DNA from: Actibacterium sp.
Lineage (GTDB): Bacteria; Pseudomonadota; Alphaproteobacteria; Rhodobacterales; Rhodobacteraceae
Assembly: GCA_016278325.1 (NCBI GenBank)
Contig: JADQCB010000004.1
Span: 78,400-142,399, forward strand
Direction: 5' to 3'
Length of the DNA: 64,000 nucleotides
The number at the start of each line of letters is the position of its first letter. The stretch's first letter is position 1. Both the position numbers and the translations under genes were made by a program. Positions 26,933 to 37,225 of the stretch are shown piece by piece. The notes below the pieces were generated by a model, which saw nothing but the letters and a program-made list of their open reading frames with translations, was not told where the DNA came from and made no database searches.

Positions 26933-27880
26933 ATGGGCGGCTATATCGCGAAACGTCTGTTGTCGGCGATCCCGGTTCTGATGGGCATCACGGTGATCGT
27001 CTTCAGCATCATGGCGCTGATCCCCGGTGACCCGGCGACGGCGATCCTGGGCAGCTATGCCACGCCCGAGAACGTGGCGGAGCTGAACCGGGACCTGGGC
27101 CTCGACAGGCCCGCACCGGTGCGGTATTTCATCTGGCTCGGCAACATGTTGCAGGGCGATTTCGGGCGATCCTTTTCGCTGAACCGTCCGGTGATCGACG
27201 AGGTTCTGGACAGGTTTTCCGCGACGCTGGTGCTGGCGGGCACGTCTTTCGTGTTATGTGCGCTGCTGGGCATTCTGGCGGGCGTCGTGTCGGCCGCGCG
27301 GCAATACGGCCTGGCCGACAAGGCGATCACCTTCGCGGTGCTGCTGGGCATCTCGATTCCTTCGTTTTTCCTGGGGATGATGATGATCCTCTTCTTCGCG
27401 GTTCGGCTGCAATGGCTGCCGGTGTCGGGGATGTACGCGATCTATGGCGGCGGTGGCCTGGTGGACCTGTTGCGCCACCTGGCGATGCCCGCCATCGCGC
27501 TTTCGGTCGTGGCGACGGGCGTGATCGCGCGGCTGTCCCGCTCGGCCATGCTGGAAGTTCTGCGCCAGGATTTCATACGCACTGCGCGGGCCAAGGGCGT
27601 GGGCGAGCGCCGGGTGATCTGGCGCCACGCACTGCGCGCGGCGATGGTCAGCATCATCCCGGTTCTGGGCATACAGGCCGGGTTCGTCCTGTCCGGTGCG
27701 GTCTATATCGAGATCGTGTTCCAGTGGCCGGGCGTGGGGCGGATGCTGGTGGATGCGATCCTGACGCGCGACATCCTGCTGGTTCAGGGCGGGGTGGTCT
27801 TTGTCGCTGCCTGCTATGTGATGTTCAACATCGCCGTCGACGTGGCACAGAGCCTGCTTGACCCGAGGATCAGGACATGA
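26933..27880 (+). CDS. Peptide ABC transporter permease, DppB type
   Basis: 315 residues with six transmembrane helices. The N-terminal IAKRLLSAIPVLMGITVIVF and PGDPA are typical of DppB, and the EAA loop appears as TARAKGVGERRVIWRHALR, the contact to the ATPase. It forms half of the membrane channel for peptide import, pairing with the permease half of the next gene. It ends in an ATGA overlap with that gene. Confidence 0.92.
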   Translation: MGGYIAKRLLSAIPVLMGITVIVFSIMALIPGDPATAILGSYATPENVAELNRDLGLDRPAPVRYFIWLGNMLQGDFGRSFSLNRPVIDEVLDRFSATLVLAGTSFVLCALLGILAGVVSAARQYGLADKAITFAVLLGISIPSFFLGMMMILFFAVRLQWLPVSGMYAIYGGGGLVDLLRHLAMPAIALSVVATGVIARLSRSAMLEVLRQDFIRTARAKGVGERRVIWRHALRAAMVSIIPVLGIQAGFVLSGAVYIEIVFQWPGVGRMLVDAILTRDILLVQGGVVFVAACYVMFNIAVDVAQSLLDPRIRT

Positions 27881-29766
27881 CGAAGTTCCTGTTTCTCATC
27901 GTTCGCAACCGCCTGGCCGCGGCGGGGGGCATCGTCTTGCTGCTTGTGGTGGTTCTGGCGCTGGTCACGCCGCTGCTGCCGCTGCAACCGCCGAACGTGA
28001 CCGATACGGCGGACCGCTTCCTCGGTCCGCTCGCGCCGGGGCATCTGCTTGGAACCGACCATCTGGGCCGGGACCTGTTGTCGCGGCTTCTGTGGGGGAC
28101 GCGGCTGTCGCTGGCGGTCGGGTTCGCCGCGGCGGTGATCGCGGCGGTGATCGGCGCGGCGATCGGCATTGTCGCGGGCTATTTCGGCGGGCGGACCGAC
28201 AATGTCATCATGCGCGGTGTCGATATGCTGATGGCCTTTCCCTATATCCTTCTGGCCCTGGCGATCGTGGCCGCACTGGGCCCCGGCCTGATGAATGCGC
28301 TGATCGCGGTTGCGGCGGTCAACGTGCCGTTCTTCGCGCGCAACATCCGCGGGATCACCGTCGGCATTGCCAACAAGGAATTCGTGGAGGCGGCCAAGCT
28401 GGCCGGGATGGGGCATTGGCGCATCATCGGGCTGGAGATACTGCCCAATGTGCTGCCGGTGATCGTGATTGCCATGTCAACCACGATCGGCTGGATGATC
28501 CTTGAAACCGCCGGCCTGTCTTTCCTGGGTCTCGGCAGCCAGCCGCCCGTGGCCGATCTGGGCAGCATGCTGGGCGAGGCGCGCTCGGCGCTGATCACCA
28601 ACCCGCATACCTCGGTCGTGCCGGGCGTGATGATCCTGTTCATCGTCATGGGGATCAACCTGCTGGGCGACGGGGTGCGCGACGCGCTGGACCCGCGGTT
28701 GCGCTCGGGCGCGCTGACCCGGCCGATGGCGGCCACCACGGTTCGCCGCGAGAGCGTGCCCGAAGCGGCAACGGGTGAAAGCCTGCTGGCCGTGCGCGAC
28801 CTCGAAACCCGGTTTCATGTCGGCAAGCGCATCTTCCGGGCGGTCAACAAGGTCAGCCTGACCGTGGCGCCGGGCGAATGCCTGGGCGTGATCGGCGAAA
28901 GCGGCTCGGGCAAGTCGGTGACCGCGCTGAGCGTCATGGGGCTTGTCGCGTCGCCTCCCGGTGTGATTACCGGCGGACGGGCGGATTACCGTGGCGCCGA
29001 CCTGGTCGGCATGCCCTATCGAAAGCTGCGCCGCCTGCGCGGCGACCGGATCGCGTATATCTTCCAGGATCCGCTTGCCACGCTTCATCCGCTTTATCGT
29101 GTCGGCGATCAGCTGGCCGAGGCGATCACGGTGCATCACGCGGTAGGCCGGGCCGAGGCACAGGCGCGGGCGGTCGAACTGCTGAATGACGTGCGCATTC
29201 CCAATGCCGAAAGCCGGGCGCGGGCCTATCCGCACGAATTGTCCGGTGGCATGCGTCAGCGCGTGGGTATCGCCATGGCCCTGGCCAACGCGCCGGACAT
29301 CATCATCGCCGATGAACCGACCACCGCACTGGACGTCACGGTGCAGGCGCAGATTCTGGCGCTGCTTGAAGATCTGCGGCGCGCGCGGGGCCTGGCCGTC
29401 GTGTTCATCACGCATGATTTCGGCGTGGTCGGCCAGCTGTGCGACCGGGTTTCGGTGATGTATGCCGGCCGCGTCGTCGAGGAAGGGCCGACCGATGCGG
29501 TGCTGGCCGCGCCGGCGCATCCCTATACCCGGCGGCTGATCGCCTGCGTGCCGGAACTGGGGCAGGGGCGGCGCAAGCTTCATTCGATCCCGGGATTGCC
29601 GCCGCCGGTGGACAACCTGCCCGAGGGATGTGCCTTTGCACCGCGCTGCGACAAGGCCCAAGACGCCTGTCGTCGGGGCGAGATTCCGCTCGACCCGACC
29701 GGGGCGCGCGCGGTGCGCTGTCTCTATCCGGAAGAAGACCTGTCGGTGCGGGGGGGCACTGGATGA
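27877..29766 (+). CDS. Fused peptide ABC transporter permease (DppC) and ATPase (DppD)
   Basis: 629 residues joining two normally separate subunits. Residues 1 to about 285 are a DppC permease ([23 protein letters not shown] loop [16 protein letters not shown]). After a short linker, residues about 300-629 are a DppD ATPase with Walker [10 protein letters not shown] at 340-348, signature LSGGMRQR at 455-462, Walker [13 protein letters not shown], and the C-terminal cysteine cluster ([15 protein letters not shown]) typical of oligopeptide ATPases. No stop or frameshift separates the halves, so it is a true fusion. Such fusions are known in some Rhizobiales and Rhodobacterales. Overlaps both neighbours by 4 nt. 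Confidence 0.92.
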   Translation: MTKFLFLIVRNRLAAAGGIVLLLVVVLALVTPLLPLQPPNVTDTADRFLGPLAPGHLLGTDHLGRDLLSRLLWGTRLSLAVGFAAAVIAAVIGAAIGIVAGYFGGRTDNVIMRGVDMLMAFPYILLALAIVAALGPGLMNALIAVAAVNVPFFARNIRGITVGIANKEFVEAAKLAGMGHWRIIGLEILPNVLPVIVIAMSTTIGWMILETAGLSFLGLGSQPPVADLGSMLGEARSALITNPHTSVVPGVMILFIVMGINLLGDGVRDALDPRLRSGALTRPMAATTVRRESVPEAATGESLLAVRDLETRFHVGKRIFRAVNKVSLTVAPGECLGVIGESGSGKSVTALSVMGLVASPPGVITGGRADYRGADLVGMPYRKLRRLRGDRIAYIFQDPLATLHPLYRVGDQLAEAITVHHAVGRAEAQARAVELLNDVRIPNAESRARAYPHELSGGMRQRVGIAMALANAPDIIIADEPTTALDVTVQAQILALLEDLRRARGLAVVFITHDFGVVGQLCDRVSVMYAGRVVEEGPTDAVLAAPAHPYTRRLIACVPELGQGRRKLHSIPGLPPPVDNLPEGCAFAPRCDKAQDACRRGEIPLDPTGARAVRCLYPEEDLSVRGGTG

Positions 29767-30722
29767 CGCTTGCGCTGAAACTGACCAATATTTCCAAGAC
29801 GTTCCCGGTGGGAAAACCGTGGTTCGGCCCGCCCAGGGCGCTGGTGCGCGCGGTGCGCCCGATCGACCTGGACGTGCCGCAAGGGCAGACGCTGGGTATC
29901 GTCGGGGAATCGGGCTGCGGCAAGACCACGCTGGCGCGGATGCTGGTCGGCCTGCTGTCGCCCAGCACCGGCACGATCGAGATCGACGGCGCGGCGCTGG
30001 ACAATGCCGACCCGGCCGTTTTCGGCAAACGCATCCAGTATGTGTTCCAGGATCCGATCAGCAGCCTGAACCCGCGCAAGACGATCCGCCAGATCATCGA
30101 GGTTCCGCTGCGCCGGCTGCACCGGATGAACAAGGTCCAGCGCGGCGAGCGGATCAGCGAGATCTTCGCCGCCGTCAACCTGCGCGAAGAGTTTCTCGAC
30201 CGCTATCCGCACGAATTCTCGGGCGGTCAGGCGCAGCGTATCGGCATTGCCCGCGCACTGGCGGCCGAGGCGCGCATCCTGATCCTGGATGAACCCGTCT
30301 CGGCGCTGGACGTGTCGGTTCAGGCGCAGGTTCTCAATCTTCTGGGCGATCTGAAGGCGAAATTCGGCCTGACCTATCTTTTCATCACGCATGATCTGGC
30401 CGTGGTCGAGGCGGTGAGCGATCGCATCGCGGTGCTCTATTTCGGCGCGCTGGTCGAACTTGGACGAGCCGAGACCATTTTCAATGCGCCGAAACATCCC
30501 TATACCAGACTTCTGGCGTCGTCCGCCCCGGTCGTCGGTCGGCCGCTCACCGCGCCCGAGGGACGTGAGACCGAGCTGCCGGACCCGCTGAACCCGCCCC
30601 CGGGCTGCGCCTTTGCCGCGCGCTGCCCGCGTGCCACCGATCTGTGCCGGCGCGTGGAGCCTGCGCTGGAAGCCAAGGGAGAGGATCAGTTTGCCGCCTG
30701 CCACCACCCGCTTGACGCCTGA
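29763..30722 (+). CDS. Peptide ABC transporter ATP-binding protein, DppF type
   Basis: 319 residues. Walker A is GESGCGKTT, the signature FSGGQAQR and Walker B ILILDEPVSALD are intact, and the C-terminal oligo/dipeptide domain has the PPPGCAFAARCPRATDLC cysteine cluster. It is the second ATPase of the transporter and pairs with the ATPase half of the preceding fusion. The ATG overlaps the fusion stop (ATGA). The long open frame upstream is in the fusion gene and not coding. Confidence 0.92.
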   Translation: MTLALKLTNISKTFPVGKPWFGPPRALVRAVRPIDLDVPQGQTLGIVGESGCGKTTLARMLVGLLSPSTGTIEIDGAALDNADPAVFGKRIQYVFQDPISSLNPRKTIRQIIEVPLRRLHRMNKVQRGERISEIFAAVNLREEFLDRYPHEFSGGQAQRIGIARALAAEARILILDEPVSALDVSVQAQVLNLLGDLKAKFGLTYLFITHDLAVVEAVSDRIAVLYFGALVELGRAETIFNAPKHPYTRLLASSAPVVGRPLTAPEGRETELPDPLNPPPGCAFAARCPRATDLCRRVEPALEAKGEDQFAACHHPLDA

Positions 30723-31467
30723 GCCGGGCACACGCCAGAGCCGCCCCATGCAGGTCGCCGAGGCGATCAAGGCCTGGGTGATGGAACAGGGTCTGAAAAG
30801 CGGCGACCGGCTGCCGGGCGAGGCCGAGATGATCGAACGGTTCGGCATGGCCAAGAGCACGATCCGCGAGGCGACCCGCATACTCGAGGCGCAGGGCCTG
30901 GTGCGGACCCGGACGGGGCCGGGTGGCGGCACCTTCCTGCACGAGATGTCGCCGGCGCGGGCGCAGGCGCTGTTGTCGAATTTCTTCTATTTCCGGGATC
31001 TGACCATCGACGATATCTACCAGGTGCGGCAATTGCTGGAACCGGAAATGGCCGCGTCGCTTGCCGGGAAATTGTCCGAGCATGACCTGACGCGCCTGGA
31101 ATGCGCGATGGCGGATTATGGCGAACCGGCCAGCTCGCCCGAGCAAGAGCGCGCGCAGCATGTTTCCTCGCTGCGGTTCCACGCGCTTCTGGCCGAGATG
31201 TCGAACAACCCGCTGATGGGCTTCCTGATCGGGTTCATCGCCAATACGCTGAGCGATCTGACGGTCTATCGAAGGCTCTACGATCCGCCGAACCATGAGC
31301 TTTGGGCGCGCGGAATCGCCTATCAGCGGCAACTTCTGGCCGCCTTGCGTTCGGGCGATGCGGCTGCGGCCCGCCGGATCGCGGGCGAGCACATGAAAAC
31401 GGCACATGCGCTGATGGTCCGCCAGCAGGCCGAGGTACAGCGCCGTTTTCTGAAAACGCCACAATAA
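30691..31467 (+). CDS. GntR-family regulator, FadR (FCD) subfamily
   Basis: About 258 residues. The N-terminal winged helix reads QVAEAIKAWVMEQGLKSGDR followed by LPGEAEMIERFGMAKSTIREA, the GntR DNA-binding motif; the C-terminal all-helical FCD domain contains RFHALLAEMSNNPLMGF. Such proteins bind a small carboxylate or amino-acid ligand. The start is uncertain: TTG at 30691 has GGAGAGGA upstream and keeps residues before the first helix; ATG at 30748 would just retain the helix. It overlaps or abuts the ATPase gene, so it probably controls this peptide-uptake operon, perhaps through the palindrome pair at 25164-25203. Confidence 0.85.
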   Translation: MPPATTRLTPEPGTRQSRPMQVAEAIKAWVMEQGLKSGDRLPGEAEMIERFGMAKSTIREATRILEAQGLVRTRTGPGGGTFLHEMSPARAQALLSNFFYFRDLTIDDIYQVRQLLEPEMAASLAGKLSEHDLTRLECAMADYGEPASSPEQERAQHVSSLRFHALLAEMSNNPLMGFLIGFIANTLSDLTVYRRLYDPPNHELWARGIAYQRQLLAALRSGDAAAARRIAGEHMKTAHALMVRQQAEVQRRFLKTPQ

Positions 31468-31499
31468 CCCCTTTTCATATTCTTAAACGTGAATATATA

Positions 31500-31522
31500 G
31501 GCCGCCAATGTGACCGGCGGCC
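31500..31522 (+). terminator. Hairpin after the peptide-transporter/GntR operon
   Basis: A 7-bp stem GGCCGCC / GGCGGCC (31500-31506 with 31516-31522), 33 nt after the GntR stop. No T tract. The following 80 nt before the efflux adaptor gene contain TTGACA at 31527-31532 but no matching -10 at proper distance. Confidence 0.45.
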
Positions 31523-31602
31523 ACCGTTGACATGCGTCATACAGGGCCGCGCCAGATGCCCGTACATAATGGGCCGAATCCTGATCCGAGCGCGAGGTGA
31601 CC

Positions 31603-32577
31603 ATGCTCCGAACTCTTGTGATACTGCTGGCCGGGGCCCTTGCCGGCACGACGGCAGATGCCGAGGTGCTGGAATTGCAGCCCGTTCCGGTGACCGAATG
31701 GAAACCCGTCTATGGCGAGGTGGAACCGCAGGACCTGATCCCGGCGCGCACCCGGATCGGCGGCACCCTGGTGGAGCTGAGCGTCAGCGCCGGCGACACG
31801 GTTCAGGCGGGGGCACGGATCGCCCGCGTCGAGGATGACAAGCTGCTGTTCCGGCTGGATGCGATCGACGCGCAGCTGGGTGCGCTGCGCGCCCAGTTGC
31901 AGACCGCCCGCACCGAACTGGCGCGCGGCCAGTCGCTCAGCGAACGCGGGGTCATCACCCAGCAGCGGCTGGACCAGTTGCAATCCAGCGTCGATGTGCT
32001 GGAAAACCGGATCAAGAGCGCCGAGGCCGAGCGTCTGGGCGTGCAACAGCAGGTGACCGAGGGCAATGTCCTGTCGCCTGTCGAGGGGGTCGTCCTGTCG
32101 GTGCCGGTGGCGCAGGGATCTGTCGTCACCCCGGGCGAAACCGTGGCACAGATCGCCGGCGGCGGGGTTTTCCTGCGCCTTGCGCTGCCCGAGCGGCATG
32201 CGCCCAACCTGACCGTGGGCGAAGATATCGAGATCGGCACCGGCGCCGGCGGACGCACCGGCACGCTGGTCAAGGTCTATCCCCGGATCGAGGGGGGCCG
32301 GGTGCTGGCCGATGTCGAGGTCGAGGGCCTGAACGACCGGTTCATCGGGCGCCGGGTTCCGGTGCGTCTGCCGGTTGCCAGGCGTCCCGCGCTTCTGGTT
32401 CCGAAAACGGCCGTCGAGATTCGCGCGGGGCTGGATTTCGTGACCGTGCAGTCCGATGGCGAGCAGCAGGAGCGTGTCGTGGTTCCCGGCGAGGTCGTCA
32501 TGCGCGACGGCACGCCCTGGGTCGAGATCCTGTCGGGCCTGTCGGCGGGCGATATGGTGGTGATCGCAGATGAGTGA
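31603..32577 (+). CDS. RND efflux periplasmic adaptor (HlyD/MFP family)
   Basis: 324 residues. A signal peptide (MLRTLVILLAGALAGTTADA) is followed by a lipoyl half (RIGGTLVELSVSAGDTVQAG), a helical hairpin (about 85-150, QLGALRAQLQTARTELARG), the second lipoyl half (LSPVEGVVLSVPVAQGSVV) and a beta barrel. It links an inner-membrane RND pump to an outer-membrane channel. Its 3' end overlaps the pump gene by 8 nt. The ATG at 31603 is preferred (GAGG upstream); a GTG at 31597 is in frame. No lipobox. Confidence 0.88.
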   Translation: MLRTLVILLAGALAGTTADAEVLELQPVPVTEWKPVYGEVEPQDLIPARTRIGGTLVELSVSAGDTVQAGARIARVEDDKLLFRLDAIDAQLGALRAQLQTARTELARGQSLSERGVITQQRLDQLQSSVDVLENRIKSAEAERLGVQQQVTEGNVLSPVEGVVLSVPVAQGSVVTPGETVAQIAGGGVFLRLALPERHAPNLTVGEDIEIGTGAGGRTGTLVKVYPRIEGGRVLADVEVEGLNDRFIGRRVPVRLPVARRPALLVPKTAVEIRAGLDFVTVQSDGEQQERVVVPGEVVMRDGTPWVEILSGLSAGDMVVIADE

Positions 32578-35500
32578 ATTCGATTCCGAAAACACGCGGC
32601 CTGGGCTGGCCGGCCGTCTGACCCGTGCCTTCATCGCCTCGCCGCTGACGCCGCTTTTCCTGATGGCGTCGCTGGCTGTCGGCCTGATCGCGCTGGTCTC
32701 GTTGCCGCGCGAGGAAGAGCCGCAGATCTCGGTTCCGCTGGTCGACATCCATGTGCAGGCCCCGGGCCTGAAGGCCGAGGATGCGGTCAAGCTGGTGACC
32801 GAGCCGCTGGAAACCATCGTCAAGGGAATCGACAAGGTCGAGCATGTCTATTCGCGGACCCAGGACGACCAGGTGATGGTGACCGCGCGTTTCGAGGTCG
32901 GCCTGTCGTCCGACACCGCGATTCTGCGGGTCCGCGACGAGATCCTCTCGAATCTCGACCGCATTCCCAAGGGGATCCCCGAGCCGATGGTCGTGGGCCG
33001 CGGCATCAATGACGTGGCCATCGTGTCGCTGACCTTCGCACCGGCCGAGGGCGTCACCGGCGTCACGGCGGCCGACCTGACCCGCGTCGCGCGCGAGGTG
33101 AAGGTCGAGCTGGCCAAGATCGAGGATGTCGGCCTGAGCTATCTGGTGGGCGAGACGATCCATGCCCTGCGTATCGCGCCCGACCCGGCGAAACTGGCGC
33201 TCTACGGCGTCACGCTGCAACAGCTTTCCGCCAAGATCGAGGGGGCGAACACTGCCGCGCCGGCCGGCCTTGTGCGCGATCAGGGCCAGCAGATCGGCCT
33301 GATTCTCGGCCGGACGCTGAAAACGCCTGAAGAAATCGGCAACCTGGAGGTCACCACGCGCGACGGGCGCACGGTCTATGTGCGTGACCTGGCCGAGGTG
33401 GCTTTCGTCAGCGACTTGAACGAAAATCATGTCGCATCGCTGCGACGCATGGACGGTTCCGAGGTGACACGCGCCCCGGCGGTGACATTGGCGCTGGCCA
33501 AGCGGGCCGGGGCCAATGCCGTGACCGTGGCCGAGAAGATCCTGCACCGGACGCATGAGATGGAAGGCCGGATCATCCCCGATTCCATCGCCGTCGAGGT
33601 GACCCGCGATTATGGCGAAACCGCCAATGAGAAAGCCAACGAACTGTTGTTCCACCTCGGGCTGGCGACGATTTCCATCGTGGCGCTGGTGCTGGTGGCG
33701 ATCGGCTGGCGCGAGGCGGTGGTCGTGGCCATCGTCATCCCGGTGACGATCCTTCTGACGCTCTTTGCCGCCTATGTGATGGGCTATACGCTGAACCGGG
33801 TGTCGCTTTTCGCGCTGATCTTCTCGATCGGCATCCTGGTGGACGATGCCATCGTGGTGATCGAGAATATCGCGCGGCACTGGGCGATGAAGGACGACCG
33901 ATCGCGTATGAAGGCGGCCGTCGATGCGGTGGCCGAGGTCGGCAACCCGACCATCGTGGCCACGCTTACCGTGGTGGTGGCGCTGTTGCCGATGCTGTTC
34001 GTTTCGGGCCTCATGGGCCCTTACATGAGCCCGATTCCGGCGGTGGCCTCGGCGGCGATGATCTTTTCCTTTTTCGTGGCCGTGATCATCACGCCCTGGC
34101 TGATGATGAAGGTCGCCGGGCGCAAGGCGATGTCGCATCACCGGGGCGAGGATACCTATGGCGGGCAGACCTATTTCAGCCCGCTGGGCCGGTTCTATGC
34201 CGCCGTCGCGCGCCCGATCCTGAAGCGAAAGTCGGTTTCGGCCCTGTTCCTGGTGGTGGTGGCCGCGCTGTCCTTCGGCTCGCTCGGGGCGCTCTATACC
34301 AGGGACGTGACTGTCAAGCTGCTGCCCTTCGACAACAAGTCCGAGCTTGCGATCGTGATCGACCTGCCCGAGGGGGCCTCGGTCGAGGCCGCCGATGCGG
34401 TCGCCCAGCAGGCCGCGCGCGTGGCGATGGACCTGCCCGAGGTGCGTTCGGCCCAGACCTATGCCGGCACCGCGGCGCCGTTCAACTTCAACGGGCTGGT
34501 GCGGCATTACTTCCTGCGCCAGACGCCCGAACTGGGCGAGGTGCAGGTCAATCTCGCGCCCAAGGCCGCGCGCGACCGCACGAGCCATGCCATTGCCCTG
34601 GAATTGCGGCAGATGCTGCGCGATCAGGTCGAGGCCCCGGAAGGCGCCAACATCAAGGTCGTCGAACCGCCGCCGGGCCCGCCGGTGATCGCCACCCTGC
34701 TGGCCGAGATCTATGGCCCCGACGCCGAAACCCGGCGCGAGGTGGCGCGGCGCGTGCGTCAGGCCTATGAGGCGGTGCCCTTCATCGTCGATGTCGATGA
34801 CAGTTTCGGAACCCGCCCGCGACGGCTGCGGGCCGAACTCAGCCCCTCGGACCTGAACTTTTACCGCGTGCAGGAGGCTGACGCGCTGCGGACCCTGCAA
34901 TTGCTGAATGGCGAGACGACGGTCGGCTATTCGCATCGTGCCGAAGGCAGAATGCCAATCCCGATCGTGGTCGCCCGGGACAAGTCTGACCGGGTGATCG
35001 ACGAACGCGCGCTGTCCACGCCGGTGCCAGCCAACGCCCTGCCCGGCGGGCGCGGCGTGGTCGAGCTTGGCGACGTGGTCACGATCACCGAGGAACGTGC
35101 CAGTTTTCCGATCTTCCGGCATAATGGTCGCTATGCGGAAATGGTCACGGGAGAGCTGGCCGGCGATTTCGAAGCGCCGCTCTACGGCATGATGGCGGTG
35201 CAGGAAAAGCTGGACGCGATGGAGTGGACCGATTTGCCCAAACCGCAGATCCGCCTGCACGGGCAACCGCTCAGCGAGGCCGAAACGACCCTTCTGTGGG
35301 ACGGGGAATGGGAAGTGACCTGGGTCACTTTCCGCGACATGGGCGCGGCCTTCGGTGTCGCGCTGCTGGGCATCTACATCCTGGTGGTTGCCCAGTTCGG
35401 CAGTTTCCGGGTTCCGCTGGTGGTGCTGACGCCGGTGCCGCTGACCTTCCTGGGGATCATGCTGGGGCATTGGCTGTTCAGCGCGCCGTTCTCGGCCACG

Positions 35501-35800
35501 TCGATGATCGGCTTCATCGCGCTGGCCGGGATCATCGTGCGCAACTCGATCCTGCTGGTGGATTTCATCCGCCACGCCGACCCCGCGGGCCGCGTGAGCG
35601 TCGAAACGCTGATCGAGGCCGGCGCAACCCGGTTCAAGCCGATCCTGCTGACCGCGATCGCGGCAATGATCGGTGCCGTGGTGATCCTGGCCGACCCGAT
35701 CTTCCAGGGATTGGCGATCTCGCTGCTGTTCGGGCTGGCATCCTCGACGGCGCTGACGGTGCTGGTGATCCCGGCAATCTATCGGCTGTTCAAGACCTGA
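32570..35800 (+). CDS. RND efflux transporter permease (AcrB-like)
   Basis: 1076 residues, normal for a hydrophobe/amphiphile efflux RND pump. TM1 lies at about 28-46 and large periplasmic domains follow TM1 and TM7. The proton-relay aspartates are visible in TM4 (FSIGILVDDAIVVIENIARH). The C-terminal helices contain LAGIIVRNSILLVDFIRHAD. It trades protons for export of drugs or lipophilic compounds. It forms a two-gene unit with the adaptor; no outer-membrane factor gene is nearby, so a shared TolC is likely. Confidence 0.92.
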   Translation: MSEFDSENTRPGLAGRLTRAFIASPLTPLFLMASLAVGLIALVSLPREEEPQISVPLVDIHVQAPGLKAEDAVKLVTEPLETIVKGIDKVEHVYSRTQDDQVMVTARFEVGLSSDTAILRVRDEILSNLDRIPKGIPEPMVVGRGINDVAIVSLTFAPAEGVTGVTAADLTRVAREVKVELAKIEDVGLSYLVGETIHALRIAPDPAKLALYGVTLQQLSAKIEGANTAAPAGLVRDQGQQIGLILGRTLKTPEEIGNLEVTTRDGRTVYVRDLAEVAFVSDLNENHVASLRRMDGSEVTRAPAVTLALAKRAGANAVTVAEKILHRTHEMEGRIIPDSIAVEVTRDYGETANEKANELLFHLGLATISIVALVLVAIGWREAVVVAIVIPVTILLTLFAAYVMGYTLNRVSLFALIFSIGILVDDAIVVIENIARHWAMKDDRSRMKAAVDAVAEVGNPTIVATLTVVVALLPMLFVSGLMGPYMSPIPAVASAAMIFSFFVAVIITPWLMMKVAGRKAMSHHRGEDTYGGQTYFSPLGRFYAAVARPILKRKSVSALFLVVVAALSFGSLGALYTRDVTVKLLPFDNKSELAIVIDLPEGASVEAADAVAQQAARVAMDLPEVRSAQTYAGTAAPFNFNGLVRHYFLRQTPELGEVQVNLAPKAARDRTSHAIALELRQMLRDQVEAPEGANIKVVEPPPGPPVIATLLAEIYGPDAETRREVARRVRQAYEAVPFIVDVDDSFGTRPRRLRAELSPSDLNFYRVQEADALRTLQLLNGETTVGYSHRAEGRMPIPIVVARDKSDRVIDERALSTPVPANALPGGRGVVELGDVVTITEERASFPIFRHNGRYAEMVTGELAGDFEAPLYGMMAVQEKLDAMEWTDLPKPQIRLHGQPLSEAETTLLWDGEWEVTWVTFRDMGAAFGVALLGIYILVVAQFGSFRVPLVVLTPVPLTFLGIMLGHWLFSAPFSATSMIGFIALAGIIVRNSILLVDFIRHADPAGRVSVETLIEAGATRFKPILLTAIAAMIGAVVILADPIFQGLAISLLFGLASSTALTVLVIPAIYRLFKT

Positions 35801-35895
35801 GCGCGATCATGTCACCGTCCGGACCTGTCCGGGCGGTGGCCTCCGCCGGGGTCGCCGTGACGTTGCCCGGCGCTTTCACAGGGCGTGCCGGTCAG

Positions 35896-37053
35896 TCAGG
35901 CGCGCGCATCCATCGCGGCGACGAACCGTTCGAACAGGTAATAGCTGTCCTGCGGGCCGGGGCTGGCCTCGGGGTGATATTGCACGGAAAACACCGGCGC
36001 ATCGGTCATGCGGATACCGCAATTCGATCCGTCGAAGAGCGAGACATGAGTCTCCTTCACGCCCTGGGGCAGGGACTGGCTGTCCACGGTGAAACCGTGG
36101 TTCATGCTGGTAATCTCGACCTTGCCCGTTTCCATGTCCTTCACCGGGTGGTTGGCGCCGTGGTGGCCGTGATTCATCTTGATGGTGCGCGCGCCCAGGG
36201 CACGGGCCAGCATCTGGTGGCCAAGGCAGATACCGAAGATCGGCAGGCCGCGATCCAGCACCTTTCGGATCATCGGCACGGCGTAATCGCCGGTCGCCGC
36301 GGGATCGCCCGGACCGTTCGACAGGAACAGCCCCTCGGGCGCCAGGGCCAGCACGTCCTCGGCCGTTGCGGTGGCGGGCAGAACCGTCACATCGCAGCCC
36401 GCCGAGGCGAGGCAGCGCAGGATGTTGCGTTTGGCGCCATAGTCGATCGCCACCACCTTGCGGCCCGGCTCGGTCCGCCTGGTATAGCCCTCGGGCCAGG
36501 CCCACCGCATTTCGTCCCAGCGATAGGATTGCGCGCAGGTCACCTTGCGGGCCAGGTCCAGCCCTTCAAGCCCCGAAAAGGCGCGTGCCCTGGTGACCAG
36601 CGCCTCGATGTCGAAATTGCCCTCGGGATCATGGGCCAGCGCCACATGCGGCGCCCCCTGCTGGCGGATCGCGCGGGTCAGGCGGCGGGTATCGACGCCG
36701 CCGATCCCGATCCGGCCGCGCCGCGCCAGCCAGTCCACCAGCGGTTCCGCCGCGCGCCAGTTGCTGGGCTGCGTCGGGTCCCATTTCACCACCATGCCGT
36801 CGGCCACCGGATCGGCGGTTTCGTCATCCTCGGGGTTGACGCCGACATTGCCCACATGCGGGAAGGTGAAGGTCACGATCTGCCCGGCATAGGACGGATC
36901 GGTCATGATTTCCTGATACCCGGTCATCGCCGTGTTGAAGCAGAGCTCGGCCACGGCTTCCCCGGTCGCGCCAAAGCCCTTCCCGTAAAATACGGTGCCG
37001 TCGGCGAGGGTCAGGCAGGCGGTCGGACGGGGTGCGGTGCTGGCGGTGGGCAT
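35896..37053 (-). CDS. carA: Carbamoyl-phosphate synthase small subunit
   Basis: 385 residues. The N-terminal domain (LADGTVFYGKGFGATGEAV; FNTAMTGYQEIMTDPSYAGQ) is specific to CarA. The C-terminal class I glutamine amidotransferase has its nucleophile in FGICLGHQML and the histidine and glutamate in VQYHPEASPG. It supplies ammonia from glutamine to CarB for carbamoyl phosphate, used in arginine and pyrimidine synthesis. carB is not in the window. The ATG at 37053 has GGAG 8 nt upstream; a TTG 12 nt earlier is in frame. Confidence 0.96.
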   Translation of the reverse strand: MPTASTAPRPTACLTLADGTVFYGKGFGATGEAVAELCFNTAMTGYQEIMTDPSYAGQIVTFTFPHVGNVGVNPEDDETADPVADGMVVKWDPTQPSNWRAAEPLVDWLARRGRIGIGGVDTRRLTRAIRQQGAPHVALAHDPEGNFDIEALVTRARAFSGLEGLDLARKVTCAQSYRWDEMRWAWPEGYTRRTEPGRKVVAIDYGAKRNILRCLASAGCDVTVLPATATAEDVLALAPEGLFLSNGPGDPAATGDYAVPMIRKVLDRGLPIFGICLGHQMLARALGARTIKMNHGHHGANHPVKDMETGKVEITSMNHGFTVDSQSLPQGVKETHVSLFDGSNCGIRMTDAPVFSVQYHPEASPGPQDSYYLFERFVAAMDARA

Positions 37054-37163
37054 GGCTGGCTCCAAGGCTCAAATCGGCGCGAACCTATGCCTTGCCAGCG
37101 AAAGGTGCAAGCGCCAACCGGCGTGGAAATCCCCGCTGCGCAAGAGGGGGGCGGCGCCGATGG

Positions 37164-37192
37164 TTGCACGCGACGCTTGCAGCGACTATTTT
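37164..37192 (+). promoter_or_regulatory. Candidate sigma-70 promoter for the YqeY gene
   Basis: TTGCAC (37164-37169), 17-bp spacer, TATTTT (37187-37192); predicted start near 37199, 27 nt before the ATG. The -10 matches 4/6 and the -35 3/6 of consensus, with ideal spacing. Confidence 0.4.
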
Positions 37193-37225
37193 CCGGGGCT
37201 TGGACATTGTGGGATCTTGATCGAC

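Noticed and set aside
31527..31570. TTGACA (31527) with CATAAT (31565) as efflux-operon promoter
   Set aside because: Spacing of 32 bp is incompatible with sigma-70; no other pair found.
32498..35575. 1025-codon reverse frame opposite the RND pump
   Set aside because: Composition (H, R, Q, D rich) is that of an antisense shadow; the sense strand encodes a full RND permease.
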